From positions 124,001-188,000 of the forward strand of contig OY780964.2 in NCBI GenBank assembly GCA_963675935.2: DNA of 64,000 nucleotides, in the 5' to 3' direction. Positions 26,885-35,113 of the stretch are shown here, in pieces; within the stretch, counting starts at the first letter, position 1; each line of letters opens with the position of its first letter. A model generated the notes under the pieces. That model saw only the letters and a program-made list of their open reading frames with translations. It did not search any database and was not told the origin of the DNA. The DNA comes from G963675935 sp963675935. GTDB lineage: Bacteria; Planctomycetota; Planctomycetia; Pirellulales; Thermoguttaceae. A program made the translations under genes and the position numbers.

Positions 26885-28030
26885 ATGATTGTCGCGGTTC
26901 CGAGAGAAAGTCACCCTGGCGAGCGCCGCGTTGCCCTGGCGCCGGCCTCGGTTCCCCCGTTGGTAAAGGCCGGCCTGGAAGTCCACGTCGAGGCCGGCGC
27001 CGGTCAATCGGCCGGCTACACCGACGAGCAATACACGGCCAAAGGCGCCAAGATCGTCGTGTCGCGGGCGGAAGCCTTCGCCGCCGACATTGTGCTTCAG
27101 GTCCGAGCCGCCGGGGCCAATCCCGAGGCCGGACAGGCCGATCTAGCCGGCTATCGGCAGGGCCAAGTCGTTATTGGGCTGTGCGATCCGTTGGGTTCGC
27201 CCAAAATGGCTGAACAGATTGCCCAGCGAGGCGTTTCGCTGTTCGCCCTCGAACTGCTTCCCCGCATTACTCGCGCGCAGAGCATGGACGTGCTTTCGTC
27301 GCAGGCCACGATCGCCGGCTATCGGGCGGTGCTCATGGCCGCCGAATGCCTGCCAAAAATCTTCCCCATGCTCATCACCGCCGCCGGCACCCTGAACGCT
27401 GCGAAGGTTTTTGTGATGGGGGCGGGCGTGGCCGGTTTGCAAGCCATCGCCACTGCGCGCCGGCTGGGCGCGGCCGTGTCGGCCTACGACGTTCGCCCGG
27501 CCGTCAAGGAGCAGGTGCAGAGCCTCGGCGGGAAGTTCATCGAGGTGGCGTTGGACGCCGCCGCCGCGGAGACCAAGGGCGGCTACGCCCAGGAAATGGG
27601 CGAGGAGTTTTTGCGGAAGCAGCGGGCGTTGATGCTCAAGGTCATCGCCGAGCAAGACGCGGTCATTACGACCGCCGCCATTCCCGGCAAGAAGTCGCCG
27701 ATCCTCGTCACGGCCGAAATGGTCGCCCAAATGGCGCCCGGCTCGGTCATCGTCGATCTGGCGGCCGAACGTGGCGGCAATTGCGAACTGACCAAGGCCG
27801 ATCAGACTATTGTGGTCGGCGGCGTGACGATCATGGGCCCGACGAATTTGCCGTCCGACGCGCCTTTTCATGCCAGTCAGATGTATGCCAAGAACATCGT
27901 CACGTTCCTGCTCAATCTGGTCAAGGAAAAGCAGGTGCAGATCAACCTGGAAGACGAGATCATCCGCGACACGCTGATCGCCCGCGACGGGCAGGTGGTC
28001 AACCCGCGGGTTCAGGCATTGCTTTCATAG
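26885..28030 (+). CDS. pntAA: NAD(P) transhydrogenase subunit alpha, part 1 (381 aa)
   Basis: The NAD(H)-binding domain I of proton-translocating transhydrogenase: N-terminal P-R-E-S-H-P-G-E-R-R-V-A-L-A-P, nucleotide-binding G-A-G-V-A-G-L-Q-A-I, and a C-terminal half typical of the family. In the three-subunit form this soluble subunit passes hydride from NADH to NADP+ at the membrane. Genes for the two membrane-associated subunits follow. The start ATG directly opens the conserved sequence. Confidence 0.95.
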   Translation: MIVAVPRESHPGERRVALAPASVPPLVKAGLEVHVEAGAGQSAGYTDEQYTAKGAKIVVSRAEAFAADIVLQVRAAGANPEAGQADLAGYRQGQVVIGLCDPLGSPKMAEQIAQRGVSLFALELLPRITRAQSMDVLSSQATIAGYRAVLMAAECLPKIFPMLITAAGTLNAAKVFVMGAGVAGLQAIATARRLGAAVSAYDVRPAVKEQVQSLGGKFIEVALDAAAAETKGGYAQEMGEEFLRKQRALMLKVIAEQDAVITTAAIPGKKSPILVTAEMVAQMAPGSVIVDLAAERGGNCELTKADQTIVVGGVTIMGPTNLPSDAPFHASQMYAKNIVTFLLNLVKEKQVQINLEDEIIRDTLIARDGQVVNPRVQALLS

Positions 28031-28031
28031 A

Positions 28032-28097
28032 ATGTAAAGCCGCGACCACCGGTCGCAGTTTTGGATGTAAAGCCGCGACCAGTGGTCGCGGTTTTGC
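28032..28097. repeat. Two tandem 33-bp hairpin units in the pnt operon
   Basis: Two adjacent copies of ATGTAAAGCCGCGACC(A), each carrying a GCGACCAC/GTGGTCGC palindrome, sit between pntAA and pntAB. They could form stable mRNA hairpins that uncouple expression of the soluble and membrane subunits. Confidence 0.75.
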
Positions 28098-28120
28098 GGA
28101 AACAAAGGACACAACGAACC

Positions 28121-28474
28121 ATGTCGCTCGACTCGATACTATTGCTGGCCGCGACGGCGCCGTCGGCCGCGGCGGAAACCGCGAAGCCCGATTACCTGAC
28201 GCTCTTGTTCGTGTTCGTGTTGGCCACGTTCACCGGATTGCTGGTGATTCGGAACGTCTCGCGGTTGCTTCACACGCCGCTGATGTCGTTGACCAACGCC
28301 ATTTCGGCCATCGCCGTGGTCGGATCGATCGTGTTGGCCGGCCGCGAGAAAATGGACCTTCCGAAGATTCTCGGCATCGTGGCGGTCGTCGCCTCGATGA
28401 CGAACATCGTCAGCGGTTTTCTGCTGACCGATCGGATGCTCAAGATGTTTAAGAAGCGGGAGCCCGGCAAATAG
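28121..28474 (+). CDS. pntAB: NAD(P) transhydrogenase subunit alpha, part 2 (117 aa)
   Basis: The short membrane subunit with about three to four helices (L-L-F-V-F-V-L-A-T-F-T-G to F-L-L-T-D-R-M-L-K-M-F). Start MSLDSILLLAATAPS at 28121 with AAAGGA upstream; a longer in-frame reading begins inside the hairpin repeats and is unlikely. A copy of the gene's last bases (AAGCGGGAG...GGCAA) recurs at 28527, just before pntB. Confidence 0.92.
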   Translation: MSLDSILLLAATAPSAAAETAKPDYLTLLFVFVLATFTGLLVIRNVSRLLHTPLMSLTNAISAIAVVGSIVLAGREKMDLPKILGIVAVVASMTNIVSGFLLTDRMLKMFKKREPGK

Positions 28475-28547
28475 CCGACATCGTCCGCATTCTTTTGCTC
28501 ACATTTGAAATGCTCATAATTTATCGGAAGCGGGAGTCTGGCAAGTA

Positions 28548-29933
28548 ATGGACATCCACACCGTCAAAGAACTGATTTACCTGGTTTCCGCGATATTGTT
28601 CATCCTCTCGCTGATGTGGATGAGCCATCCGAGCACGGCCCGGCGCGGCACGTTCGCCGGCGTCATCGCCATGTTGGCGGCCATCGGCGGCACGATTTTG
28701 ATGCCGGAAATCGAGTGCCGCACCTGGATTTGGGTCGCGCTGGTCCTGGGAAGCATTATCGGCGTGCCGCTGGCGATGGTGCCGCTGACGGCCGTTCCGC
28801 AGCGAACCGCGCTTTCGCACGCCTTCGGCGGCTTGGCCGCGGGCCTGGTCGGAGCGTCGGAATACTATCTGTCGTACATGGGCCTTCGCGGCGAGACGCT
28901 CTCCGGTTTCGAGACCGGCGCGCTGGTGGCCGAAGTGCTTTTGGGCTTCTTGACCTTCACCGGCAGCTTGATGGCCGCCGGCAAGCTCATGGAAATCATT
29001 CCCACCCGTCCGATCATCTACAAGGGGCAGAATGCCGTCAACTTGTTGTTATTGGCCGTCGCCATCGCAGCCGGCGTTTGGTTGGTGTGCGATCCGTCTC
29101 AGTGGGTTTTGTTCCCGGTCATTATCGTCCTGGCCCTCATCTTCGGCGTGATGCTGATTATCCCGATCGGCGGGGCCGACATGCCGACGGTCATCGCCCT
29201 GTTGAACGCCTACGCCGGCTTGTCGGCCGTGGCGATGGGTTTCGTCCTCAACAATAAACTGCTGATCGCCGCCGGCGCGCTCGACGGCTCCTCCGGCTTG
29301 ATCCTCTCGGTCATCATGTGCAAGGCGATGAACCGCTCGTTCGCCAACGTGTTGTTCGGCGGGTTCGGGCAGGTTCAAGCGGCCAAGGGCGGGGTCGAGC
29401 AGCGCACGGCCAAGAGCGCCACGGCCGAAGACGCCGCGCAGATCATGTCGGCCGCTCGAACCGTGGTCATTGTTCCGGGCTACGGCATGGCGGTCGCCCA
29501 GGCGCAGCATCGCGTGCGCGAATTGTACGACGCCCTGACGAAAGAAGGCGTTGACGTGAAGTTCGCCATCCATCCGGTGGCCGGCCGAATGCCGGGCCAC
29601 ATGAACGTTCTTCTGGCCGAGGCCGAAATTCCCTACGACAAGTTGATCGAGATGGACGAGATCAACCCGGAGATGCCGGAGGCCGACGTGGCGCTCATCA
29701 TTGGGGCGAACGACGTGGTGAATCCCGCGGCCCGGCACGACAAATCCAGCCCGATCTTCGGAATGCCGATTATCGACGCCGACAAGGCGAAGACGGTGTT
29801 CGTCATCAAGCGGAGCATGAATCCGGGCTTCGCCGGCATTGAAAACGAGCTATTCTTCGGCGACAACACGCTGATGTTGTTCGGCGACGCGAAGGCGATG
29901 CTCACCGCCGTGGTGCAGGCGTTGAAAGAGTAA
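28548..29933 (+). CDS. pntB: NAD(P) transhydrogenase subunit beta (461 aa)
   Basis: About nine membrane helices in residues 1-260, then the NADP(H)-binding domain III with V-P-G-Y-G-M-A-V-A-Q-A-Q, H-P-V-A-G-R-M-P-G-H-M-N-V-L, G-A-N-D-V-V-N-P-A and K-R-S-M-N-P-G-F-A-G-I-E-N. With PntAA and PntAB it couples proton entry to NADPH formation in the cytoplasmic membrane. The start codon lies at the edge of a duplicated segment copied from the end of pntAB. Confidence 0.95.
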   Translation: MDIHTVKELIYLVSAILFILSLMWMSHPSTARRGTFAGVIAMLAAIGGTILMPEIECRTWIWVALVLGSIIGVPLAMVPLTAVPQRTALSHAFGGLAAGLVGASEYYLSYMGLRGETLSGFETGALVAEVLLGFLTFTGSLMAAGKLMEIIPTRPIIYKGQNAVNLLLLAVAIAAGVWLVCDPSQWVLFPVIIVLALIFGVMLIIPIGGADMPTVIALLNAYAGLSAVAMGFVLNNKLLIAAGALDGSSGLILSVIMCKAMNRSFANVLFGGFGQVQAAKGGVEQRTAKSATAEDAAQIMSAARTVVIVPGYGMAVAQAQHRVRELYDALTKEGVDVKFAIHPVAGRMPGHMNVLLAEAEIPYDKLIEMDEINPEMPEADVALIIGANDVVNPAARHDKSSPIFGMPIIDADKAKTVFVIKRSMNPGFAGIENELFFGDNTLMLFGDAKAMLTAVVQALKE

Positions 29934-29961
29934 TTCCATGTAATATGCCAAACGGGGGTGG

Positions 29962-30216
29962 ATGATGGACGAGCAACAGTTGTTAGAACGAATTACGGTG
30001 AATCCGCGAATTTTCGATGGAAAGCCGATTATTCGGGGACGGCGACTGGCGGTCGAGCATGTCCTGGGAATGCTTGCGGCCGGCGATACCATCGAGACAA
30101 TTATGGAAGGCTATCCCTGGCTCGAAGTGGACGACGTGCGGGCTTGCCTGGTTTATGCTCGGCGGGTCGTGGGACACGAACGGATCGAACCTCTGCTAAT
30201 TGAGTCCGGGCAATGA
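29962..30216 (+). CDS. DUF433 protein, putative antitoxin (84 aa)
   Basis: A complete DUF433 protein: I-T-V-N-P-R-I-F-D-G-K-P-I-I-R-G-R-R, then V-E-H-V-L-G-M-L-A-A-G-D-T-I-E-T-I and E-V-D-D-V-R-A-C-L-V-Y-A. These winged-helix proteins usually pair with a DUF5615 PIN-like protein, as here; the next ORF starts in an ATGA overlap with this stop codon. Start at 29962 or the next codon (Met-Met). Confidence 0.85.
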   Translation: MMDEQQLLERITVNPRIFDGKPIIRGRRLAVEHVLGMLAAGDTIETIMEGYPWLEVDDVRACLVYARRVVGHERIEPLLIESGQ

Positions 30217-30323
30217 AAGTTCTTTTGGACAGTTGTGTTTGGGGGAAGGCCCGCGCTGAGTTGACATCCGGCGCGATTGTCGCCGCGGAGCCGGGCCGGC
30301 TGCGAATTCGCTTGCCGGGGTGA
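30213..30323 (+). pseudogene. DUF5615 PIN-like toxin with internal deletion (36 aa left)
   Basis: Starts in an ATGA overlap with the DUF433 gene and reads M-K-V-L-L-D-S-C-V-W-G-K-A-R-A-E-L, the intact start of a DUF5615 protein including the first catalytic Asp. It then jumps to G-A-I-V-A-A-E-P-G-R-L-R-I-R-L-P, the usual C-terminus. About 75-80 central residues with the rest of the PIN active site are missing, without loss of frame. This looks like an in-frame deletion that disarmed the toxin while the antitoxin stayed intact. Confidence 0.75.
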
Positions 30324-30363
30324 CGCAAGCTCGAAAGAACAATCCCCTTGTTGTTCTCGCTCC

Positions 30364-31047
30364 TCACGGCTCCACCCGCCGCAGATAATGCCACGTGCCG
30401 ACGCCGAAACAGATCGGGGACAGCGTCAGGCAGACACAGCAATATAAGAATGCGGCGAAATCCCAGAACTGGCGTTCGCCATCAATTTGGAACAGGTAGC
30501 CAACAAACGAAAAGCTGCTCCATAACAGCACCGGCGTCAACAAACCTCCACAGACGGCAAACGTGGGACTGGCAAGGAACGACGACAGGCACCAAGCGAC
30601 GGAGAACATCACCGCCGATGTAATCGCGGTATAGCCGAGAATTTCCACGATTTCGTTCGAATCGGGCCTGATGTGTGACAAGTTTGCCAGCCACGCTAGG
30701 GCAGACGCATCGGTCAACCAGATCACGGCAATAATCGCCAGCGAGAAGATGATCTTGCTCGCGAGTATTTTGCTCCGCGAAATTGGCAAGGAAACCAAAA
30801 ATTCCGCGGATCGATCCGCCCGCTCGCCCGCTATCGCGTTGCCGCCGACCAGGACAATCGCCAATTGCGAGATGATGAGACCATAGATGCTCGAAATGGC
30901 GAAGCTTTCTATCCAATGTTTGGGCGAATCGTAGTGCCAGCGACAACAGGCGAAAAGGGCAATCAGGTGCGGCGTCAACAAAAAGAACAACGCCGCGAGC
31001 ACGACCAGCCTGTTTTGCCGATAATCCTTCCACAAAAGCCAGTTCAT
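30364..31047 (-). CDS. ABC-2-type permease (227 aa)
   Basis: A hydrophobic protein starting MNWLLWKDYRQNRLVVL with six helices, an arrangement typical of YtrC/ABC-2 permeases. The start overlaps the stop of the ATPase gene (ATGA), so the pair is translationally coupled. A much longer in-frame extension overlaps the ATPase and was rejected. Substrate unknown. Confidence 0.8.
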   Translation of the reverse strand: MNWLLWKDYRQNRLVVLAALFFLLTPHLIALFACCRWHYDSPKHWIESFAISSIYGLIISQLAIVLVGGNAIAGERADRSAEFLVSLPISRSKILASKIIFSLAIIAVIWLTDASALAWLANLSHIRPDSNEIVEILGYTAITSAVMFSVAWCLSSFLASPTFAVCGGLLTPVLLWSSFSFVGYLFQIDGERQFWDFAAFLYCCVCLTLSPICFGVGTWHYLRRVEP

Positions 31048-32036
31048 TTTGTCGCCCTTTGTCCTCGAATAAAATCCTTGAACAAATCCTCCAGCCCCAG
31101 ATCGACCACGCCGACGTGCTCCACGCCGTCGAGCGCCTCGACCTGCTGAACTTTCTCCGGCGAGAAATCGCGGACGGTGATCGTCCACTCCCGGCCTTCA
31201 ATGCGCTGCCACACAACGCCGGACAAAATGGGGACAGGCACCTCGCTGGATGCGTTTTTCAAGCGGTCTACAGATGTCGGCTCGGAGCCAGTCCCCATTT
31301 TGTCCATCCACTTGGGTTGGAAGCCGTCGCGCAGCGTGGCGCAAATCCGCTTCGTCGTCGTCAGCATCTCGTCGAGATTGCCTTGCACGATAAGCCGACC
31401 TTCGTTGAGAATCCCCACCGTGTCGGCCAATCGCCGCACGTCGTCGAGCATGTGGCTCGAAATCAGCACTGTCTGCCCGCGATCGCAGATGGTGCGCAGG
31501 ACGCCGTCCAAAAAATCCTCGCGGGCGATCGGGTCCAAGCCGGAAAGAGGCTCGTCCAACAGCAGCAGTTCCGGCTCGTGCGAAACGGCCACCAAAAGCG
31601 ACAGTTTTACGAGCATTCCCTTCGAGAGATGCTTGACCTTTCGCTCGGGATCGAGGCCGAACAGCTCGATCATTTCGCGGCAAGTATCGTCGTTCCAAGT
31701 GGGGAAGCACGATTTGCAGAAACCGACGACCTCGCGGACTCGCATCCAGCGATAGATGTGGTGTGTCTCGGGCACGTAGCCGACACGGCGTTTCACTTGC
31801 ACCGGATCGGCCGTCACATCGACGCCCAGCACCCGGGCTTGCCCACAGGTGATCGACAACATGCCCATCAACATCTTGATGGTCGTGCTCTTGCCGGCGC
31901 CGTTGGGGCCAAGCAGGCCGAACGTGCAGCCGCGCGGAATGGCGAGCGACAGGCCCTTGACCGCCACGACCTGGCCGAATTGTTTCAGAAGCCCGACCGT
32001 CTCGATGGCCGGACCGTTTGCGTCTGGGGCGTTCAT
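31044..32036 (-). CDS. ABC transporter ATPase with an in-frame repeat insertion (330 aa)
   Basis: NBD motifs: Walker A GLLGPNGAGKST, signature LSKGM, Walker B LLLLDEPLSGLD, and H-loop SSHMLDD. It is overlapped by the upstream GntR gene (ATGA) and by the downstream permease gene (ATGA). Codons in the region 31221-31305 (residues roughly 244-272, K-M-G-T-G-S-E-P-T-S-V...) are made of a palindromic repeat inserted in frame into the C-terminal domain; the surrounding protein reads on normally. Confidence 0.85.
   Translation of the reverse strand: MNAPDANGPAIETVGLLKQFGQVVAVKGLSLAIPRGCTFGLLGPNGAGKSTTIKMLMGMLSITCGQARVLGVDVTADPVQVKRRVGYVPETHHIYRWMRVREVVGFCKSCFPTWNDDTCREMIELFGLDPERKVKHLSKGMLVKLSLLVAVSHEPELLLLDEPLSGLDPIAREDFLDGVLRTICDRGQTVLISSHMLDDVRRLADTVGILNEGRLIVQGNLDEMLTTTKRICATLRDGFQPKWMDKMGTGSEPTSVDRLKNASSEVPVPILSGVVWQRIEGREWTITVRDFSPEKVQQVEALDGVEHVGVVDLGLEDLFKDFIRGQRATK
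31221..31305. repeat. Palindromic element inside an ABC ATPase gene
   Basis: Arms GGACAAAATGGGGAC and GTCCCCATTTTGTCC (85 bp overall) lie wholly inside the coding region without interrupting it. Ends resemble those of 36642-36721, 36737-36811 and 44361-44440 (GGGGAC..GTCC type). Confidence 0.8.
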
Positions 32037-32425
32037 GGGCGTTTGCTCCCAATTTGGTTCATGCGTTCCAAGGCCGCAAGAAAAACCTCGCGAACCTGCC
32101 GGGCGTTCATGCCGGCCGTTTGGGCGGCGCGAATGGCCTCGTCCAACGCTCGGCGGACGCCGTCGCCCGCAAGCGACTGGGCCGAGGCGGTTCCCCGCTC
32201 GGCGACAAAAAGCCCCCGGCCGCGTTGCGAGTAGATCAGCCCTTCCCGTTCCAATTCGTCGTACGCCCGTTGCACGGTGTTCGGGTTGACGTGGACCTGG
32301 ACGGCCATCGCCCGGAGCGAGGGCAGCACGTCGCCGGGCCGATAGACACCGGCCGCGACGGCCGCGCGAACGCCGTCGGCGATTTGCAAGTAGATCGGAA
32401 CGTGGCTAGCGGGATCGATATGCAT
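32033..32425 (-). CDS. GntR-family regulator, YtrA subfamily (130 aa)
   Basis: Short GntR protein: PIYLQIADGVRAAVAAGVYRPGDVLPS-like N-terminus, the recognition helix in V-N-P-N-T-V-Q-R-A-Y-D-E-L-E-R-E-G-L-I, and a helical tail of about 55 residues. First gene of the operon; its stop overlaps the ATPase start (ATGA). Expected to repress its own operon through the palindrome at 32439-32460. Confidence 0.92.
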   Translation of the reverse strand: MHIDPASHVPIYLQIADGVRAAVAAGVYRPGDVLPSLRAMAVQVHVNPNTVQRAYDELEREGLIYSQRGRGLFVAERGTASAQSLAGDGVRRALDEAIRAAQTAGMNARQVREVFLAALERMNQIGSKRP

Positions 32426-32438
32426 ATTGGCGTTCCAA

Positions 32439-32460
32439 GTGCATTAGTCACCTAATGCAC
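32439..32460. promoter_or_regulatory. Probable YtrA-type operator
   Basis: A perfect palindrome with 9-bp arms GTGCATTAG and CTAATGCAC separated by four bases lies 13 bp upstream of the GntR start codon, in the promoter region of the operon. Confidence 0.65.
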
Positions 32461-32542
32461 ACAGGCAGTATATCGACATTCCATTTTTCGTGCAATACCT
32501 TGAAAACAAAATTTTGGAAAAAATCGCCCTGCCAATAAAAAA

Positions 32543-32569
32543 CCACGGGCAAGCATTGCTTACCCGTGG
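32543..32569 (-). terminator. Intrinsic terminator after the lipoprotein gene
   Basis: On the minus strand the stem CCACGGGTAAGC/GCTTGCCCGTGG is followed by TTTTTTATT, 69 bp after the stop codon of the gene at 32638. Confidence 0.8.
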
Positions 32570-32637
32570 CGTTAAGTGGTGGCGTCGAGAGGATCAGCCT
32601 GTGTTTCTTCCGAAACGCGGGCTGATTTCAATTCCGT

Positions 32638-33930
32638 TTAGAAACCCGAACTTCCGCTCGAAGGATAGCTTCCGCCGGTTGAAGGCGTGTAGCTGCTGCT
32701 GCCGGCTGGCGAAACATAATTGCTTCCGGTCGCCGGATAGCTGCCGGCGGTCGAAGGAGTGGCGCCGCTTGTCGCCGGATAGCTGCTTCCGGTCGAAGGC
32801 ATATAGCCGGTGTTGCTTCTGGCCGGAGTGGCATAATTGCTGCCGCCGGCAGGATAGCTTCCGCCGGTCGAAGGCATGTAGCTGGCCGGGGTGACCGCGG
32901 AGGTTGTGGGCGTGGACGAACGCGTGTCCGGCGTCGTTGCGTCGGAGGACGGACGATACTCGCTGGCGCTGCCCGGTCGATAGGCTGGCACGTCGGTCGC
33001 GCCGCCGGTCGAGGGCGAATAGCGGCTTGCGTCCGGCGTCGAAGTGGTTGTGCCCGACGGAGAGGAATAACCCGCCGGGTCCGCGCTCTTCGCGCCGTAA
33101 TTGGTGTTCGGCAGGCTGTAGCCGCCGTTGCTTGTCGCGGGAGCCGTGCTGCTCGGCGAGGTGTAGCGGTTGCCGATCGTGGACGAGGAACTGTTGCCGG
33201 GCGTGCTGTAGCGGTTGTCGGCGGCGCCCATGGGATTGGTTCCCGGCAGACCGGAGGCGCTCGGCGTGGTCTCGGGGTAACGAGAAGCGTTGTTGCCGTT
33301 CCAGCCGGCGTTCGGATAGGCCGAGTTGTCGCGAACCGGATTCGTGGTTGCGCTGCCGGAGGTTGCTGGAGTCGCGTAAGGATTGACGCCGCCATACGGT
33401 TGGCCGGTCGTCGCGGCGGCGCCGCTGTAGGCTCCACGCGAGGCGGTGTTGGCCGACGGCGAAGTGCCGTAGGCGCCCGCGCCGGGCACTCCGGCGTTGG
33501 AGGCCGTGTAGGCCGAGGCCGTTCCACCGTAGCCCAAAGCGGCGGGCGACGTTGTGGTGTTGGATGCCGTCGATGGGTATTGGGTCGCCGGATAGCCGGT
33601 GCTGGGCGTGGTGTAGCTTGCCTGGGTGTTGGGCGACGCCATGCCCGACGCTGCGGCGCCGGAACCCGTTGCGGCATAGCTGCTCGACGGCGTGCCGAGG
33701 GTGCTATTCGATGCTGGAACTTGGGTTCCGCGAGAGGCGATGACCGAAGGTTTTTCCGGCGAGCCGACGCCCTTGGGCGTTGCGCCCGGCGCGGCTTGGA
33801 AGGGGCTGCTTCGCCAGAAGGCCCAACCGGGCGCGCTCTTATTACTGTCGCTGGCACAGCCCGAGAGGGCGGCAATCGCCAAAAGGGCTAACATCCGTTG
33901 GGCGAGGTTGGTTCGCATCATTTTCGGCAT
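32638..33930 (-). CDS. Low-complexity lipoprotein (430 aa)
   Basis: A lipobox (IAALSGC near residue 25) ends the signal peptide; the mature chain is almost entirely Ser, Thr, Tyr, Gly, Pro and Ala in loose repeats such as T-G-G-S-Y-P-A-G-G-S-N-Y. Such a chain is disordered and probably spans or coats the envelope. The frame was chosen over overlapping Pro/Arg-rich frames because only this one has a signal peptide, lipobox and Ser/Thr composition. Function unknown. Confidence 0.75.
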   Translation of the reverse strand: MPKMMRTNLAQRMLALLAIAALSGCASDSNKSAPGWAFWRSSPFQAAPGATPKGVGSPEKPSVIASRGTQVPASNSTLGTPSSSYAATGSGAAASGMASPNTQASYTTPSTGYPATQYPSTASNTTTSPAALGYGGTASAYTASNAGVPGAGAYGTSPSANTASRGAYSGAAATTGQPYGGVNPYATPATSGSATTNPVRDNSAYPNAGWNGNNASRYPETTPSASGLPGTNPMGAADNRYSTPGNSSSSTIGNRYTSPSSTAPATSNGGYSLPNTNYGAKSADPAGYSSPSGTTTSTPDASRYSPSTGGATDVPAYRPGSASEYRPSSDATTPDTRSSTPTTSAVTPASYMPSTGGSYPAGGSNYATPARSNTGYMPSTGSSYPATSGATPSTAGSYPATGSNYVSPAGSSSYTPSTGGSYPSSGSSGF

Positions 33931-34276
33931 CCTTCAAGACGATCGGGTGATTCAGTAATCTGCTATTAGGATCGAATCTCGATCTTTGTTTGATTATTTC
34001 TTTTCCGCAAACGCTGCCGGTTGTGCGGAAAATTCCAACGGCCAATAGGAAGCTTGTTTTTGTCGCAAGGAAAAGTCGGAGAAAACTCGGGCGGATTATA
34101 GATTCCCTGCCGGATGGGTCAATGGCAGAATGACAGGATTTTTCGGGCGCTTGGGTAATCTGGGGCGACTGGAGTGGTTGTGGCTCAGGTTTTGCCATGC
34201 CAAGGTCTATTGAGAGATCGTCCGCTTTTCCGCATGAAACGCGGGCGATGTTTTTATCCCGAAGGGATTTCGTAGG

Positions 34277-34456
34277 ATAGCCCAGGGTTGCCGCTCCGAG
34301 CGGCTACCCTGGGAAAACGGCCAAACCCTATCCCTTTAACCCTGAAAGGGTTGCGTAGATTGGGATGCCGCCGCTCTACGAAACCCCGTTGGGGTTCTGT
34401 TGGGTGTTCCCGCTCGAAACCCAGGGTAGCCGCTCGGAGCGGCAACCCTGGGCTAT
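34277..34456. repeat. Large inverted repeat CCCAGGGTTGCCGCTCCGAG
   Basis: Two 37-bp arms (34277-34313 and 34420-34456), each itself palindromic, are complementary to one another and enclose about 105 bp containing AACCCTGAAAGGGTT and AACCCCGTTGGGGTT hairpins. The rest of 33931-34744 holds no gene I can support. Confidence 0.8.
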
Positions 34457-34744
34457 CTTATCACAAGCCCTTCGGGCTATTATTTTGCACCGCAACTCCT
34501 TACGCACCAACGTGCGAAAGACGGACGGCGATATTCCAACCGGCCAACCGTTGGTTTGCCATGCGCGTCGAACGACGTAGGCATATACATTATTATAGAT
34601 ATGTGATTACGTACACTATCTCGTGTTGCGCGGCATTGGCGGCCGTTCCTTTCCAACGGATCATAATTGTTCCGCGACAAAATCCGGGATTGGCCCAAAA
34701 AGAAATCTTGAAATGCCGTTGCCGATGTCGTATTGTAACGCTCG

Positions 34745-34927
34745 ATGACAACGCACGGCACAACACCTGGCAATGCGAAGAAAGTGGCCCAACTCCAAGC
34801 CATCATGGCGGAGTTGCTGGCCGAGTCGCTGCGGCGAGGTTTTTTCGGCACCGCGGCCGTGGAGTTGAGCGTGCAGGACGGAACGATCCAACACATCCGC
34901 CGCGTTGTCGAGCGGATCGAAAAGTAA
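34745..34927 (+). CDS. Small YezD-like (DUF2292) protein (60 aa)
   Basis: The last 30 residues, G-F-F-G-T-A-A-V-E-L-S-V-Q-D-G-T-I-Q-H-I, resemble YezD proteins, small proteins of unknown role often located near sulfur or phage genes. No good ribosome site is visible and the start is uncertain, but the frame is open and the match is better than chance for such a short ORF. Confidence 0.45.
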   Translation: MTTHGTTPGNAKKVAQLQAIMAELLAESLRRGFFGTAAVELSVQDGTIQHIRRVVERIEK

Positions 34928-35002
34928 GGTCTTAGGTCTTGGGTCTTAGAACTAGGTATTGGCAAACAAAGTCCTAAGACCCAAGTCCTAAGACCCAAGA
35001 GC
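34925..35002. repeat. Dispersed GGTCTTAGG/CCTAAGACC repeat
   Basis: Inverted clusters of GTCTTGGGTCTTAG and CTAAGACCCAAG, same family as 10285-10351. Confidence 0.7.
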
Positions 35003-35049
35003 TATCCCTGGTATCAAGCGCAGCCCGTTTTTGGACGGGTATTCGCAAG

Positions 35050-35091
35050 AGCCTGCGGCGAACCAATCCCGGTTCGCGGCAGGCTTTTTTT
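35050..35091 (+). terminator. Terminator/attenuator ahead of the capsid operon
   Basis: Stem AGCCTGCGGCGAACC / GGTTCGCGGCAGGCT followed by seven T's, ending 22 bp before the start codon of the protease gene. It would terminate or attenuate transcripts entering the capsid module. Confidence 0.7.
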
Positions 35092-35113
35092 GTTGGCATG
35101 AAAGGATAATGCG

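Noticed and set aside
32628..33875. 415-residue Pro/Arg/Ala-rich frame
   Set aside because: Overlaps the lipoprotein frame throughout, has no signal peptide or domain, and its composition follows from the shifted reading of Ser/Thr/Gly codons.
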